In this document: positions 1 to 5,284 of the stretch, piece by piece
Layout of the letters: each line of letters starts with the position of its first letter
How positions within the stretch are numbered: position 1 is the first letter of the stretch
NCBI GenBank assembly: GCA_050945815.1
Contig: JBMNTQ010000147.1
Coordinates: 1 to 5,293, forward strand
Reading direction: 5' to 3'
DNA length: 5,293 nucleotides
From: JBMNTQ01 sp050945815
Lineage (GTDB): Bacteria; Bacillota; Clostridia; Christensenellales; JBMNTQ01
The notes under the pieces: model-generated
What the model saw: only the letters and a program-made list of their open reading frames with translations
The model's database searches: none
Told to the model about the DNA's origin: nothing
Position numbers and translations under genes: made by a program

Positions 1-1
1 G

Positions 2-1285
2 GTAACCAAGACGACCAATGAACAGGGTATCATCGAACTGCAACTGGAGGCCGGTGCTTACCAGGCACGAGAGATTAGCGCACCGGACGGTTATCTGTTC
101 GATGCAGACGAAGTATTTGACATTACGATTGAGCAGGGCGAAACAACGACGATAACCAAGACCAATGCTCCTCATTGTGAACTGATACTTAAAAAGGTGA
201 ACGCAGATGACCCAACGCAGACGCTAGCCGGCGCATCCTTTAAGCTGGAGCGGTATGTAGGCGAGAGTGTTGTGGAGACTCAGTATATTACCATCGATGA
301 AACTGGCATTTTCACAGCTGATTTAACGCCAGGGACTTGGCTGGTAACGGAGACCGCAGCGCCTGTCGGTTATATACTGGATGAGACGCCACAGGAAGTA
401 ACACTGGAACTGAATGACAGCAAAGAACTGACGTTTACCAACCAGCCTACGGAAGTGATTATCCTGAAGTTGGATGCGGAAACGGAAGAACCGCTGGCGA
501 ATGCAACCTTTAAAATTGTAGACGCAGAGCAGAATATCGTGATTGAAGCCGTGACGACCGACGAATTCGGACAGATTTCCATTAAGGCGCTGCCGGCCGG
601 CGACTACTTCGCAATCGAGACCAGCGCACCGGAAGACTATCAGCTACTGACGGAGCCGATTGCCTTTACGGTAGGCGATGAAGTGGAATATGTCGTGATC
701 GGCAACGAGAAGATGCCGGGAGACTTGAAGATTATCAAGCTGGATTCTCTGACCAATGGGCCTTTGGCCGGTGCTATATTCAATGTCTACGCCGATGAGG
801 ATTTGCAAGAGTTGGTGTATGAAGGATTGGTAACCGGAAAAGATGGCACGGTGTTGACAGAGAATATACACCCAGGATTCTACTGGATTGTGGAAATTGA
901 GCCGCCTCCCGGATATGTTGGAATGAGCAACAGCGTGATGGTTGAAATTCTGTCGGCAGAATTGACGGAAGTTGAGTTCCTGAACGACTACGAGCTTGGC
1001 TATGAAGCCCTGGGCGCTATTAAGATTATCAAACTGGATTCCGAAAATGATCAGGCCTTGGCTGGCGCCGTGTTCGAGATTTACTCGGATGAGGAGCTGA
1101 CTCAGCTGGTGGCGGGGAATCTGGTAACTGGGGCAGACGGGATTATCCTGGTGGAGGACCTGGAGCCAGGCGATTACTGGATCGTTGAGGCGGTGCCGCC
1201 TGCGGGATATGATAAGGACTTTGATGACCTGCTGGTGGAGGTAATTGGCGACGAGACGACAGAAGTGATTATTACCAACGATTAC
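2..1285 (+). repeat. Tandem CnaB domain repeats (one partial, four complete)
   Basis: Units start near 176, 449, 716 and 1007, with an incomplete one before 176. The period between the isopeptide lysines is 91, 90 and 98 codons. The last two units are the most alike: both start with IIKLDS, carry LAGA(I/V)F, a GxLVTGxDG turn and YWIVE, and end in an NDY motif. They therefore look like the most recent duplication. The repetition is clear in protein and weaker in DNA. Confidence 0.85.
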
Positions 1286-1402
1286 AGCGGTGGCTATCAG
1301 ACCGCGACGGATAACTACAACCTGTTGGTGATGGGTGGCGGACTGTTGGCATTGGGCGTGGTGATGCTGGTGGTATCTCGCCGCAAGAGAAAAGCCCAAT
1401 AA
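2..1402 (+). CDS. CnaB/SpaA-repeat cell-surface protein, 3' part (5' end outside the window)
   Basis: The reading frame is open from base 2 and encodes the last 466 residues of a surface protein; an internal GTG at 197 is not the start. It holds the end of one CnaB (SpaA-type) domain and four complete ones (about residues 59-149, 150-238, 239-335 and 336-428), then a hydrophobic segment (about 440-458) and a basic RRKRK tail. Each complete domain keeps the isopeptide triad expected for CnaB folds: Lys in the first strand (K65, K156, K246, K344), Glu in the ExxxPxGY-like motif (E117, E206, E298, E396), and Asn in the last strand (N147, N235, N328, N426). In the family such domains form stiff stalks of adhesins or pilins outside the cell. 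A canonical LPXTG motif is absent; GYQTATDN (431-438) sits where it should be. The ligand-binding head, signal peptide and promoter would lie upstream. The class is secure; the exact role is unknown. Confidence 0.9.
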   Translation, partial: VTKTTNEQGIIELQLEAGAYQAREISAPDGYLFDADEVFDITIEQGETTTITKTNAPHCELILKKVNADDPTQTLAGASFKLERYVGESVVETQYITIDETGIFTADLTPGTWLVTETAAPVGYILDETPQEVTLELNDSKELTFTNQPTEVIILKLDAETEEPLANATFKIVDAEQNIVIEAVTTDEFGQISIKALPAGDYFAIETSAPEDYQLLTEPIAFTVGDEVEYVVIGNEKMPGDLKIIKLDSLTNGPLAGAIFNVYADEDLQELVYEGLVTGKDGTVLTENIHPGFYWIVEIEPPPGYVGMSNSVMVEILSAELTEVEFLNDYELGYEALGAIKIIKLDSENDQALAGAVFEIYSDEELTQLVAGNLVTGADGIILVEDLEPGDYWIVEAVPPAGYDKDFDDLLVEVIGDETTEVIITNDYSGGYQTATDNYNLLVMGGGLLALGVVMLVVSRRKRKAQ

Positions 1403-1436
1403 GCAGAAGAAATCCAAATTGAGTAAAAAGTGATAC

Positions 1437-1474
1437 AGAAATGGCCTGTTTGCAACAGCAAATAGGCCATTTCT
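1437..1474 (+). terminator. Rho-independent terminator after the CnaB surface protein
   Basis: The arms 1437-1453 and 1458-1474 form a 17-bp stem with a single G-U wobble around the loop AACA. The tail AAATTTATTTG is only moderately T-rich, but the stem is very strong. It lies 34 bases after the stop codon and separates the surface-protein gene from the riboswitch-controlled gene. Confidence 0.85.
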
Positions 1475-1505
1475 AAATTTATTTGTAATATTTTGTTAAA
1501 AGTTC

Positions 1506-1534
1506 TTTACAAATAGAGGGGGCTTGTGTATGAT
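1506..1534 (+). promoter_or_regulatory. Predicted sigma-A promoter of the riboswitch-CAP gene
   Basis: TTTACA (1506-1511) and TATGAT (1529-1534) are separated by 17 bases, close to the vegetative consensus. A transcript would begin around 1541, just before the first riboswitch stem. A shifted -10, GATAAT at 1532-1537, is possible but gives a 20-base spacer. The promoter follows the preceding terminator, so the CAP gene is probably its own transcription unit. Confidence 0.65.
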
Positions 1535-1557
1535 AATAGTGTAATTTAATAGTGTTA

Positions 1558-1648
1558 CCTATTGAAAATGGCAAAGCCGATGAAAATCGGCGACGCAAAG
1601 CCAATGGGCCTAAGACAGCAATGTTATGGCAGCCAGGTTACCAATAGG
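1558..1648 (+). promoter_or_regulatory. Class I cyclic-di-GMP riboswitch aptamer (GEMM-I)
   Basis: The key parts of the GEMM-I aptamer are present in order. P1 pairs 1558-1564 (CCTATTG) with 1642-1648 (CAATAGG). GGCAAA is at 1570-1575. A 6-bp stem, 1576-1581 with 1586-1591, is capped by a GAAA tetraloop (1582-1585). The conserved GACGCAAAGCC lies at 1592-1602. The other hairpin carries the 11-nt tetraloop receptor, CCTAAG (1609-1614) opposite TATGG (1625-1629), and ends in a small ACA/TGT stem with a GCAA loop. The conserved GGTTACC is at 1636-1642. In this family one c-di-GMP binds at the three-way junction, and tetraloop docking on the receptor stabilises the fold. The element lies in the leader of the CAP-domain gene. 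Identification is by motif reading, without a covariance search. Confidence 0.93.
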
Positions 1649-1715
1649 GAACTCGTTTGTATGAATACAATGGCTATGATACATACCGTGTTCCCTAATC
1701 ATTTAGGGGAGGGAG
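1646..1715 (+). promoter_or_regulatory. Riboswitch expression platform: RBS sequestor and anti-sequestor
   Basis: Two exclusive pairings can be drawn. AGGGAAC (1646-1652) can pair perfectly with GTTCCCT (1690-1696). Alternatively 1691-1698 can fold on 1703-1710 (8 bp, one G-U, loop TCAT), which covers much of the ribosome binding site (1706-1715). AGG at 1646-1648 is also the 3' end of aptamer stem P1, and P1 can extend over 1649-1652 with one mismatch. Ligand-stabilised P1 should therefore free 1690-1696 to hide the ribosome binding site. The predicted logic is translation OFF with c-di-GMP. No T-run follows the hairpin, which argues against transcription termination. Confidence 0.6.
1706..1715 (+). 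promoter_or_regulatory. Ribosome binding site of the CAP-domain gene
   Basis: GGGGAGGGAG ends 4 bases before the TTG start at 1720; its GGAGGG core is 6 bases away. It supports the non-ATG start, and it overlaps the 3' arm of the predicted sequestor hairpin. Confidence 0.8.
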
Positions 1716-1719
1716 CATT

Positions 1720-2646
1720 TTGAAAAAACGGTTTGTATCTTTTTTGTTGTTCGCAGCTTTTGTGTTTGTGGGGATTGTAGCCGCCAGGCCGGTTGAGGCT
1801 GCATCTGCTGTGCATGTCGACCATCTGATGGGACAACCAATATCTGAAGTGGAGAAACATTTTGGAAAACAGACAAGAACGGATACTGTGGAGTATTCCT
1901 TCAAAATGAGAGTCTACAATAAGAATTATCGTAATTTTGCGCTGGCGGGCTATATTGGAGGAAAGACTGTGGCGGTATATACCAATACGCCTAGCCTCGT
2001 ATTGGGAGATAATATTCGGGTTGGCTCGAGCCGCAATGCTGTCCGTGAACAATACGGGAAACCTTTAAGCGCTATTCGTGTGGGGAATAAGTATTATGTG
2101 CTGAACCACACCAATGAAAAGGATACTTTCTTGTGGAACGGCTATTATATCACGGTGTTTTACGATACCCATAAGGGTACGACTGTAGCGTCGGTGATGA
2201 TTGTGAAGCAGGAATACGAAGAAAGAGCAATGGCGAAGGTTAATATCACTTCTGTTGTGGCAAAGTCGATTGAGAGGCAGACCAAGGATATAATCAATGC
2301 CAAGCGTGCGGTTGCCGGCCTCAAGCCGCTGGAGTTTACCCCTGCCGGTGCGAATTTCGCGGCAAGTAGGTCTGCGGATATGAGAAAGCGGCAATACTTC
2401 AGCCACTATACGCCGGAAGGGCTGAGCCCTGCAACACAGGCAAGTCGCAGAGGCTTTACCTACAAGAGTATGGGTGAGAACATTGGGCTGGGGCATAGAA
2501 ATGCGATTATTCTAAATGAGCGCCTGATGAACTCTTCGGGACATCGTTCCAACATCTTAAAGTCCAGTTACACACATTTGGGTGTGGGCGCAAAAACGAT
2601 CTCCAATAAATATGCTTATGTGACGGAAACCTTTATCAGGAGATGA
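1720..2646 (+). CDS. Secreted CAP/SCP-domain protein with N-terminal CAP-associated domain (YlbC-like)
   Basis: The product has 308 residues and starts with TTG, supported by the strong ribosome binding site and a good signal peptide: KKR, then hydrophobic residues 5-22, with likely cleavage after VEA at 27. Residues about 33-165 look like the CAP-associated N-terminal domain, with GQPISEVEKHFG, VAVYTN, and a second GSSRNAVREQYGKP copy of the same motif. Residues about 188-305 form the CAP (SCP/PR-1, YkwD-like) domain. Cavity residues of the family are visible: H229 in FSHYTPEG, E253 in GENIG and H275 in SSGHRSNIL. The final strand reads YVTETF where Gln is usual after the Thr, and the Trp often found before MNSxGHR is Leu. 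B. subtilis YlbC has the same two-domain plan. The biochemical role of bacterial CAP proteins is poorly known; some are linked to sporulation or the cell envelope. The upstream c-di-GMP riboswitch indicates lifestyle-dependent secretion. Confidence 0.9.
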   Translation: MKKRFVSFLLFAAFVFVGIVAARPVEAASAVHVDHLMGQPISEVEKHFGKQTRTDTVEYSFKMRVYNKNYRNFALAGYIGGKTVAVYTNTPSLVLGDNIRVGSSRNAVREQYGKPLSAIRVGNKYYVLNHTNEKDTFLWNGYYITVFYDTHKGTTVASVMIVKQEYEERAMAKVNITSVVAKSIERQTKDIINAKRAVAGLKPLEFTPAGANFAASRSADMRKRQYFSHYTPEGLSPATQASRRGFTYKSMGENIGLGHRNAIILNERLMNSSGHRSNILKSSYTHLGVGAKTISNKYAYVTETFIRR

Positions 2647-2698
2647 TCGATCCGTCGTGGGACAGAGCGTGATCTTGTCAGTGGGACTTCTTTTCTTC

Positions 2699-2740
2699 AG
2701 CATAAACGGGATAGGATTTAAAACCTATCCCGTTTATGCT
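2699..2740 (+). terminator. Perfect 17-bp inverted repeat, probable terminator of the CAP gene
   Basis: Arms 2699-2715 and 2724-2740 are perfectly complementary around the loop ATTTAAAA. The hairpin begins 52 bases after the stop codon. No T-run follows on the plus strand (TCTAAGCC), and the minus strand has none after its copy either, so classical intrinsic termination is uncertain. It may instead block 3' exonuclease decay, or act as an attenuating structure. Confidence 0.55.
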
Positions 2741-2919
2741 TCTAAGCCAGGCTGGAGTGGAGACTGGCTCGCTTATGGGGCTGCGTAGGCCGTTGTGCTG
2801 GGCGCTTGTGACGGGCGCTTGGATTTGGCAGATTTCGGGACGAGGATAATGGGGAGGGTGCCGGGTATAAGTGTAGGGCCGGCAGGCAGGAAGTTTTTGA
2901 TTAAATTTTACAAATAGTA
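2741..2919. other. Intergenic G-rich stretch without a recognised gene
   Basis: No convincing coding region is visible on either strand. A 98-codon antisense frame crossing it runs over the hairpin and the iolI promoter and resembles no protein I know. A short direct repeat, GGGCGCTTG at 2800-2808 and 2813-2821, is present. The plus strand is unusually rich in G and poor in A up to about 2890, then abruptly becomes AT-rich before the iolI promoter. It could be a decayed gene or an untranslated tail; nothing decides between these. Confidence 0.5.
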
Positions 2920-2949
2920 TTGCATAAGGCTGGCAGTATATAGTAAAAT
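2920..2949 (+). promoter_or_regulatory. Predicted promoter of iolI
   Basis: TTGCAT (2920-2925) and TAAAAT (2944-2949) are 18 bases apart, inside the only AT-rich patch of the intergenic region. Transcription would start near 2956 and give a leader of roughly 150 nt before the iolI start codon. Confidence 0.5.
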
Positions 2950-2955
2950 AAAGTG

Positions 2956-3098
2956 AGCGTGCGCGGGAACGCAAAGATCTTGAACCCTGAATAGACGCAC
3001 GTATAAGGCTGGTTTTAGCCCGGGATGGGCTAGGGGGTTGAACTCGTGGACGATTTTCTATGTTGCTTTGATTTTCTTCCCATCTAAAAATTATACGT
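2956..3098 (+). promoter_or_regulatory. Structured 5' leader of iolI, class unknown
   Basis: The leader has several possible stems. CGTGCG (2958-2963) can pair with CGCACG (2996-3001). TAGCCC (3016-3021) can pair with GGGCTA (3027-3032). AACCC (2983-2987) can pair with GGGTT (3035-3039), and CACG (2998-3001) with CGTG (3045-3048); this last one excludes part of the first stem. TTGAAC occurs twice (2980-2985 and 3038-3043). I compared it by eye with common riboswitch consensus motifs (T-box, TPP, SAM, cobalamin, both c-di-GMP classes) and found no match. It may be an undescribed cis-regulatory RNA or simply a GC-rich leader. Confidence 0.35.
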
Positions 3099-3104
3099 GA
3101 GGTG
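3099..3104 (+). promoter_or_regulatory. Ribosome binding site that fixes the iolI start
   Basis: GAGGTG, within TGAGGTG, lies 9 bases before ATG 3114. The in-frame GTG at 3102 falls inside this site, so it cannot be the start; the protein begins at 3114. Confidence 0.8.
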
Positions 3105-3113
3105 TTTTGTGCA

Positions 3114-3950
3114 ATGAAGCTTTGTTTTAATCAGGCCACTACTATGAAGTATTCTAACCTAGAGAAGGATTTGGAACTCTGCGAGAAGCATGGCTACGAT
3201 CTGATTGAGATTCGGCTGGACAAGTTGAAGGATTATTTGAAAACTCATGAGATGCAGGATTTGGTGGATTTTTTTAAGAACAGCAGAATACGCCCCTTTG
3301 CATTCAATGCTTTGGAATTTATTTCTTTCCGTGATTCGGAAGGCTATCGGCAAATTAAGGAAGACCTTGTATTTCTTTGCGAGACAGGGAAACTGATTGG
3401 CTGTAAGAAGATTGTGGTGGTTCCGACTTTTGATATCGGCGAATATACCAAAGAGGAGATCGCCGAGGAGACGGCGCGGGTGTTGAATGATTTGGCGGAT
3501 ACCGCTGAGGGTTATGATGTTAAACTGGCTTTTGAACTGGTTGGGTATCCCAACTGTTCGGTAAACACCTTTGGGCAGGCCTATGATATTATTAAAAGGG
3601 TGGACCGGGACAGTGTAGGGTTGGTTTTGGATTGTTTCCATTTCCACGCGATGGGCTCGAGGCTGGAGGACTTGCGGATGGCGGATCCGAAGAAGATATT
3701 CATTTTCCATATTGACGATTCGGAAGATTTGCCTGTGGGGGCGCTGCGGGATCATAACCGCCTGTGGCCGGGAGAGGGTGCTGTCGATTTGGATGGGATA
3801 TTGAGCATACTAAAACAACTGGGGTATGACGAGATGGTGTCCATTGAGATGTTTCGCCCGGAATATTGGGAGTGGGAGACTGAGAAAATCATTGCTACGG
3901 GTAAGCAGACCACCGAAGCGGAGGTGGGGAAATATTTTGAAATGGAATAG
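3114..3950 (+). CDS. iolI: Inosose isomerase (2-keto-myo-inositol isomerase), TIM-barrel family
   Basis: The 278-residue product matches B. subtilis IolI in length and, as I remember that sequence, along most of its course: MKLCFNxATT at the start, LDLELCEKHGYD-like helix, VNTFxQAY, GLVLDxFHFHAMGS, HIDDxED and ELFRPEY-like motifs. The family is a xylose-isomerase-like TIM barrel that interconverts scyllo-inosose and 1-keto-D-chiro-inositol in the cytoplasm. The four metal ligands of the family are present: E141 (AFELVG), D173 (VLDCFHFH), H199 (FHIDD) and E245 (SIEMFRPEY). ATG 3114 is preferred over GTG 3102 because the latter lies in the ribosome binding site and would add four residues. No other inositol gene is in the window, so its pathway partners must be elsewhere or its substrate may differ. 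It ends 69 bases from the convergent fabV and shares a terminator with it. Confidence 0.9.
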   Translation: MKLCFNQATTMKYSNLEKDLELCEKHGYDLIEIRLDKLKDYLKTHEMQDLVDFFKNSRIRPFAFNALEFISFRDSEGYRQIKEDLVFLCETGKLIGCKKIVVVPTFDIGEYTKEEIAEETARVLNDLADTAEGYDVKLAFELVGYPNCSVNTFGQAYDIIKRVDRDSVGLVLDCFHFHAMGSRLEDLRMADPKKIFIFHIDDSEDLPVGALRDHNRLWPGEGAVDLDGILSILKQLGYDEMVSIEMFRPEYWEWETEKIIATGKQTTEAEVGKYFEME

Positions 3951-3971
3951 CGCTTGTTTGTGGACTATAAG

Positions 3972-4004
3972 AAAAAAGACGCGGCTGTACGTGCCGCGTC
4001 TTTT
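3972..4004. terminator. Bidirectional intrinsic terminator between iolI and fabV
   Basis: AAAAGACGCGGC (3974-3985) pairs with GCCGCGTCTTTT (3993-4004) around a 7-base loop. The A-run at 3972-3977 and the T-run at 4001-4004 give a U-tract on either strand, so the hairpin can stop both iolI (+) and fabV (-). Confidence 0.9.
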
Positions 4005-4019
4005 ACGTTTGCAAACGCA

Positions 4020-5201
4020 TTATAGAAGAATCATATTGGTTTCGTCGGCGACTTCATTTGTTTCCAGTGATTCGTCTATGCCTTCTACTCCGAAGCCGAA
4101 GAGCGACAGGAATTCCGCGTTGTAGGCTGATAGGTCGGCTAAAGAGGCGATGTTGTCGGAATTGACAAGCTGCCAGCGGCGCATCACTTCGTCTTGGATG
4201 TCGGCACGCATTTCCCAGTCGTCCATTCGGATATAGCCCTCGCTGTCTGTGGGGGAGGGTTGGGTTAGACGCTGAGCAAGGCGGCAGATTTGTTGGATGC
4301 AACCCTCGTGACAGCCCTTCTCCTGCATGACTTTAAAGAGGATGGAAATATACAGCGGCACCACCGGGATGGCGGAGCTGGATTGGGTGACCACCGCTTT
4401 GTTGACAGAGACATAGGCGCTAACGCCATTTTTGCCATGCAGGCTGTCGGCCGTCTGCTTGAGATGCTGCTTGGCGCGGCCGATGGTGCCGTCCTTGTAG
4501 ATGGGGTGGGTGATTGACGGGCCAATGTAGGAATAGGCGATGGTGGTGGCATCATCTGCCAGCAGGGAGCGTTCCTTCAAGGCGGAAACCCAGCGCTGCC
4601 AGTCGTCGCCGCCCATGACGGTGATCGTGTTGTCGATCTCTTCTTGGGTGGCGGGGGGCAGACGGACTTCCGAGACCTGGCCTGACTGTATATCGACATT
4701 CTTGCTGACATAGTCTTGGCCTATAGGCTTGAGTGTCGAGCTTATTCGGGCTCCGGTTTCGGGCAGAGTGCGCACGGGAGCGGCCAAGCTATAGATGAGC
4801 AGATCGACGGCTCCCATCTGATCGGCAAGGATGTCCAGGGCCTTTTGCTTGGTTTGATCCGCGAAAGCGTCTCCCATCAGCATGCGGGCAAACAGGCCGT
4901 CTTTTGCTGTTTCGTGCAGGAAGGCGGCGCTGTTGTAGAAGCCGGCGGTGGCGGTGCGTCCTTTGTGTGCGTTGCGTTCGAAGGCTACTCCGAGGACGTT
5001 TGCACCACAGGAGTAGGCTGCCGCAATGGCGGAGGAAAGACCGTAGCCGGTGGAGGCGCCGATGATCAGCGCATTTTGAAAGCGGCGGACACCGTTTTTC
5101 TGCTGTTTTGCATAGGCGATTTGGGAGCGGACATTTTGGGCACAGCCGTCCGGGTGGGCGGTGGTGCAGATAAAGCCGCGGGTTTTAGGTTTGATAAGCA
5201 T
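4020..5201 (-). CDS. fabV: Trans-2-enoyl-ACP/CoA reductase, FabV/TER family
   Basis: The 393-residue protein has the usual length for FabV (about 400) and starts with MLIKPKTRGFICTTAHPDGC, typical of the family. It contains the nucleotide-binding GASTGYG (48-54), the TAGFYNSAAF segment (85-94), TVMGGDDW (194-201), Y225, and the long-spaced catalytic pair Y235-x8-K244 (YKDGTIGRAK), which distinguishes FabV from FabI. The motifs VTQSSSAIPVVPLYIS (271-286), MDDWEMR (326-332) and LFGFGVEG (367-374) are also conserved. E75 at the end of the second strand suggests preference for NADH. The enzyme reduces the enoyl double bond in fatty-acid elongation, or crotonyl-CoA in anaerobes making butyrate; sequence alone does not separate these. 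FabV is usually resistant to triclosan. It has its own promoter and ribosome binding site and stands alone in the window. Confidence 0.95.
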   Translation of the reverse strand: MLIKPKTRGFICTTAHPDGCAQNVRSQIAYAKQQKNGVRRFQNALIIGASTGYGLSSAIAAAYSCGANVLGVAFERNAHKGRTATAGFYNSAAFLHETAKDGLFARMLMGDAFADQTKQKALDILADQMGAVDLLIYSLAAPVRTLPETGARISSTLKPIGQDYVSKNVDIQSGQVSEVRLPPATQEEIDNTITVMGGDDWQRWVSALKERSLLADDATTIAYSYIGPSITHPIYKDGTIGRAKQHLKQTADSLHGKNGVSAYVSVNKAVVTQSSSAIPVVPLYISILFKVMQEKGCHEGCIQQICRLAQRLTQPSPTDSEGYIRMDDWEMRADIQDEVMRRWQLVNSDNIASLADLSAYNAEFLSLFGFGVEGIDESLETNEVADETNMILL

Positions 5202-5210
5202 ATGGATAAG

Positions 5211-5219
5211 ACCTCCCTT
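5211..5219 (-). promoter_or_regulatory. Ribosome binding site of fabV
   Basis: On the minus strand AAGGGAGGT lies 9 bases before the ATG at 5201, a near-perfect match to the 16S rRNA tail. It confirms the start. Confidence 0.85.
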
Positions 5220-5284
5220 GGAATAATTATGCAGCTTTTTTTATTGTAGTGCGCGCCGCCACGAAAGTAAAGGAATTATTCTGC
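5220..5284. repeat. Pair of 13-base direct repeats flanking the fabV promoter
   Basis: GGAATAATTATGC (5220-5232) and GGAATTATTCTGC (5272-5284) match at 11 of 13 positions and lie 52 bases apart, close to five helical turns. One is just upstream of the -35 and the other is in the leader beside the ribosome binding site. They do not resemble the FapR or FabT operators as I recall them. They could be a regulator site pair or chance in AT-rich DNA. Confidence 0.3.
5243..5271 (-). promoter_or_regulatory. Predicted sigma-A promoter of fabV
   Basis: On the minus strand TTTACT (5266-5271) and TACAAT (5243-5248) are separated by exactly 17 bases. The spacer is very GC-rich (GTGGCGGCGCGCAC). Transcription would begin near 5236, giving a leader of about 35 nt. 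Confidence 0.7.

Noticed and set aside
197..1402. A gene starting at the GTG at 197
   Set aside because: The frame stays open to base 2 and encodes the end of another CnaB domain there, so the GTG is internal.
644..1417. Long antisense frame of 257 codons
   Set aside because: It is rich in His, Gln and Arg, has no known motif and is the shadow of the repeat-encoding strand.
2657..2687. Two GTGGGAC copies, reminiscent of dispersed GTGGGACAG repeats in some Clostridia
   Set aside because: Only 7 bases match and the inverted partner is absent.
2775..2849. A 24-residue plus-strand peptide starting MGLRRPLCWALV, vaguely like a ComEC N-terminus
   Set aside because: It stops at once, has no well-placed ribosome binding site and no continuation in other frames; too short to claim a remnant.
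2678..2974. Minus-strand frame of 98 codons in the intergenic region
   Set aside because: It crosses the hairpin and the iolI promoter, and shows no domain or convincing ribosome binding site.
2961..3001. Possible c-di-GMP-II or second c-di-GMP-I riboswitch (GCGCGGGAAC and ACGCAAAG strings)
   Set aside because: The 3' pairing partner of the class II pseudoknot and the GGCCTAA receptor part of class I are missing.
3067..3096. Second iolI promoter, TTGATT-18-TTATAC
   Set aside because: Transcripts would start around 3103, inside the ribosome binding site.
3102..3116. iolI start at GTG 3102
   Set aside because: The GTG is part of the ribosome binding site GAGGTG; ATG 3114 gives the family length and N-terminus.
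4006..4017. 12-base palindrome CGTTTGCAAACG resembling a LacI/CcpA-type operator
   Set aside because: It lies between two convergent gene ends next to the terminator, where an operator is unlikely to act.
4716..5249. Plus-strand frame of 177 codons over fabV
   Set aside because: Gly/Ala/Val-rich shadow of fabV; it even runs through the fabV promoter.
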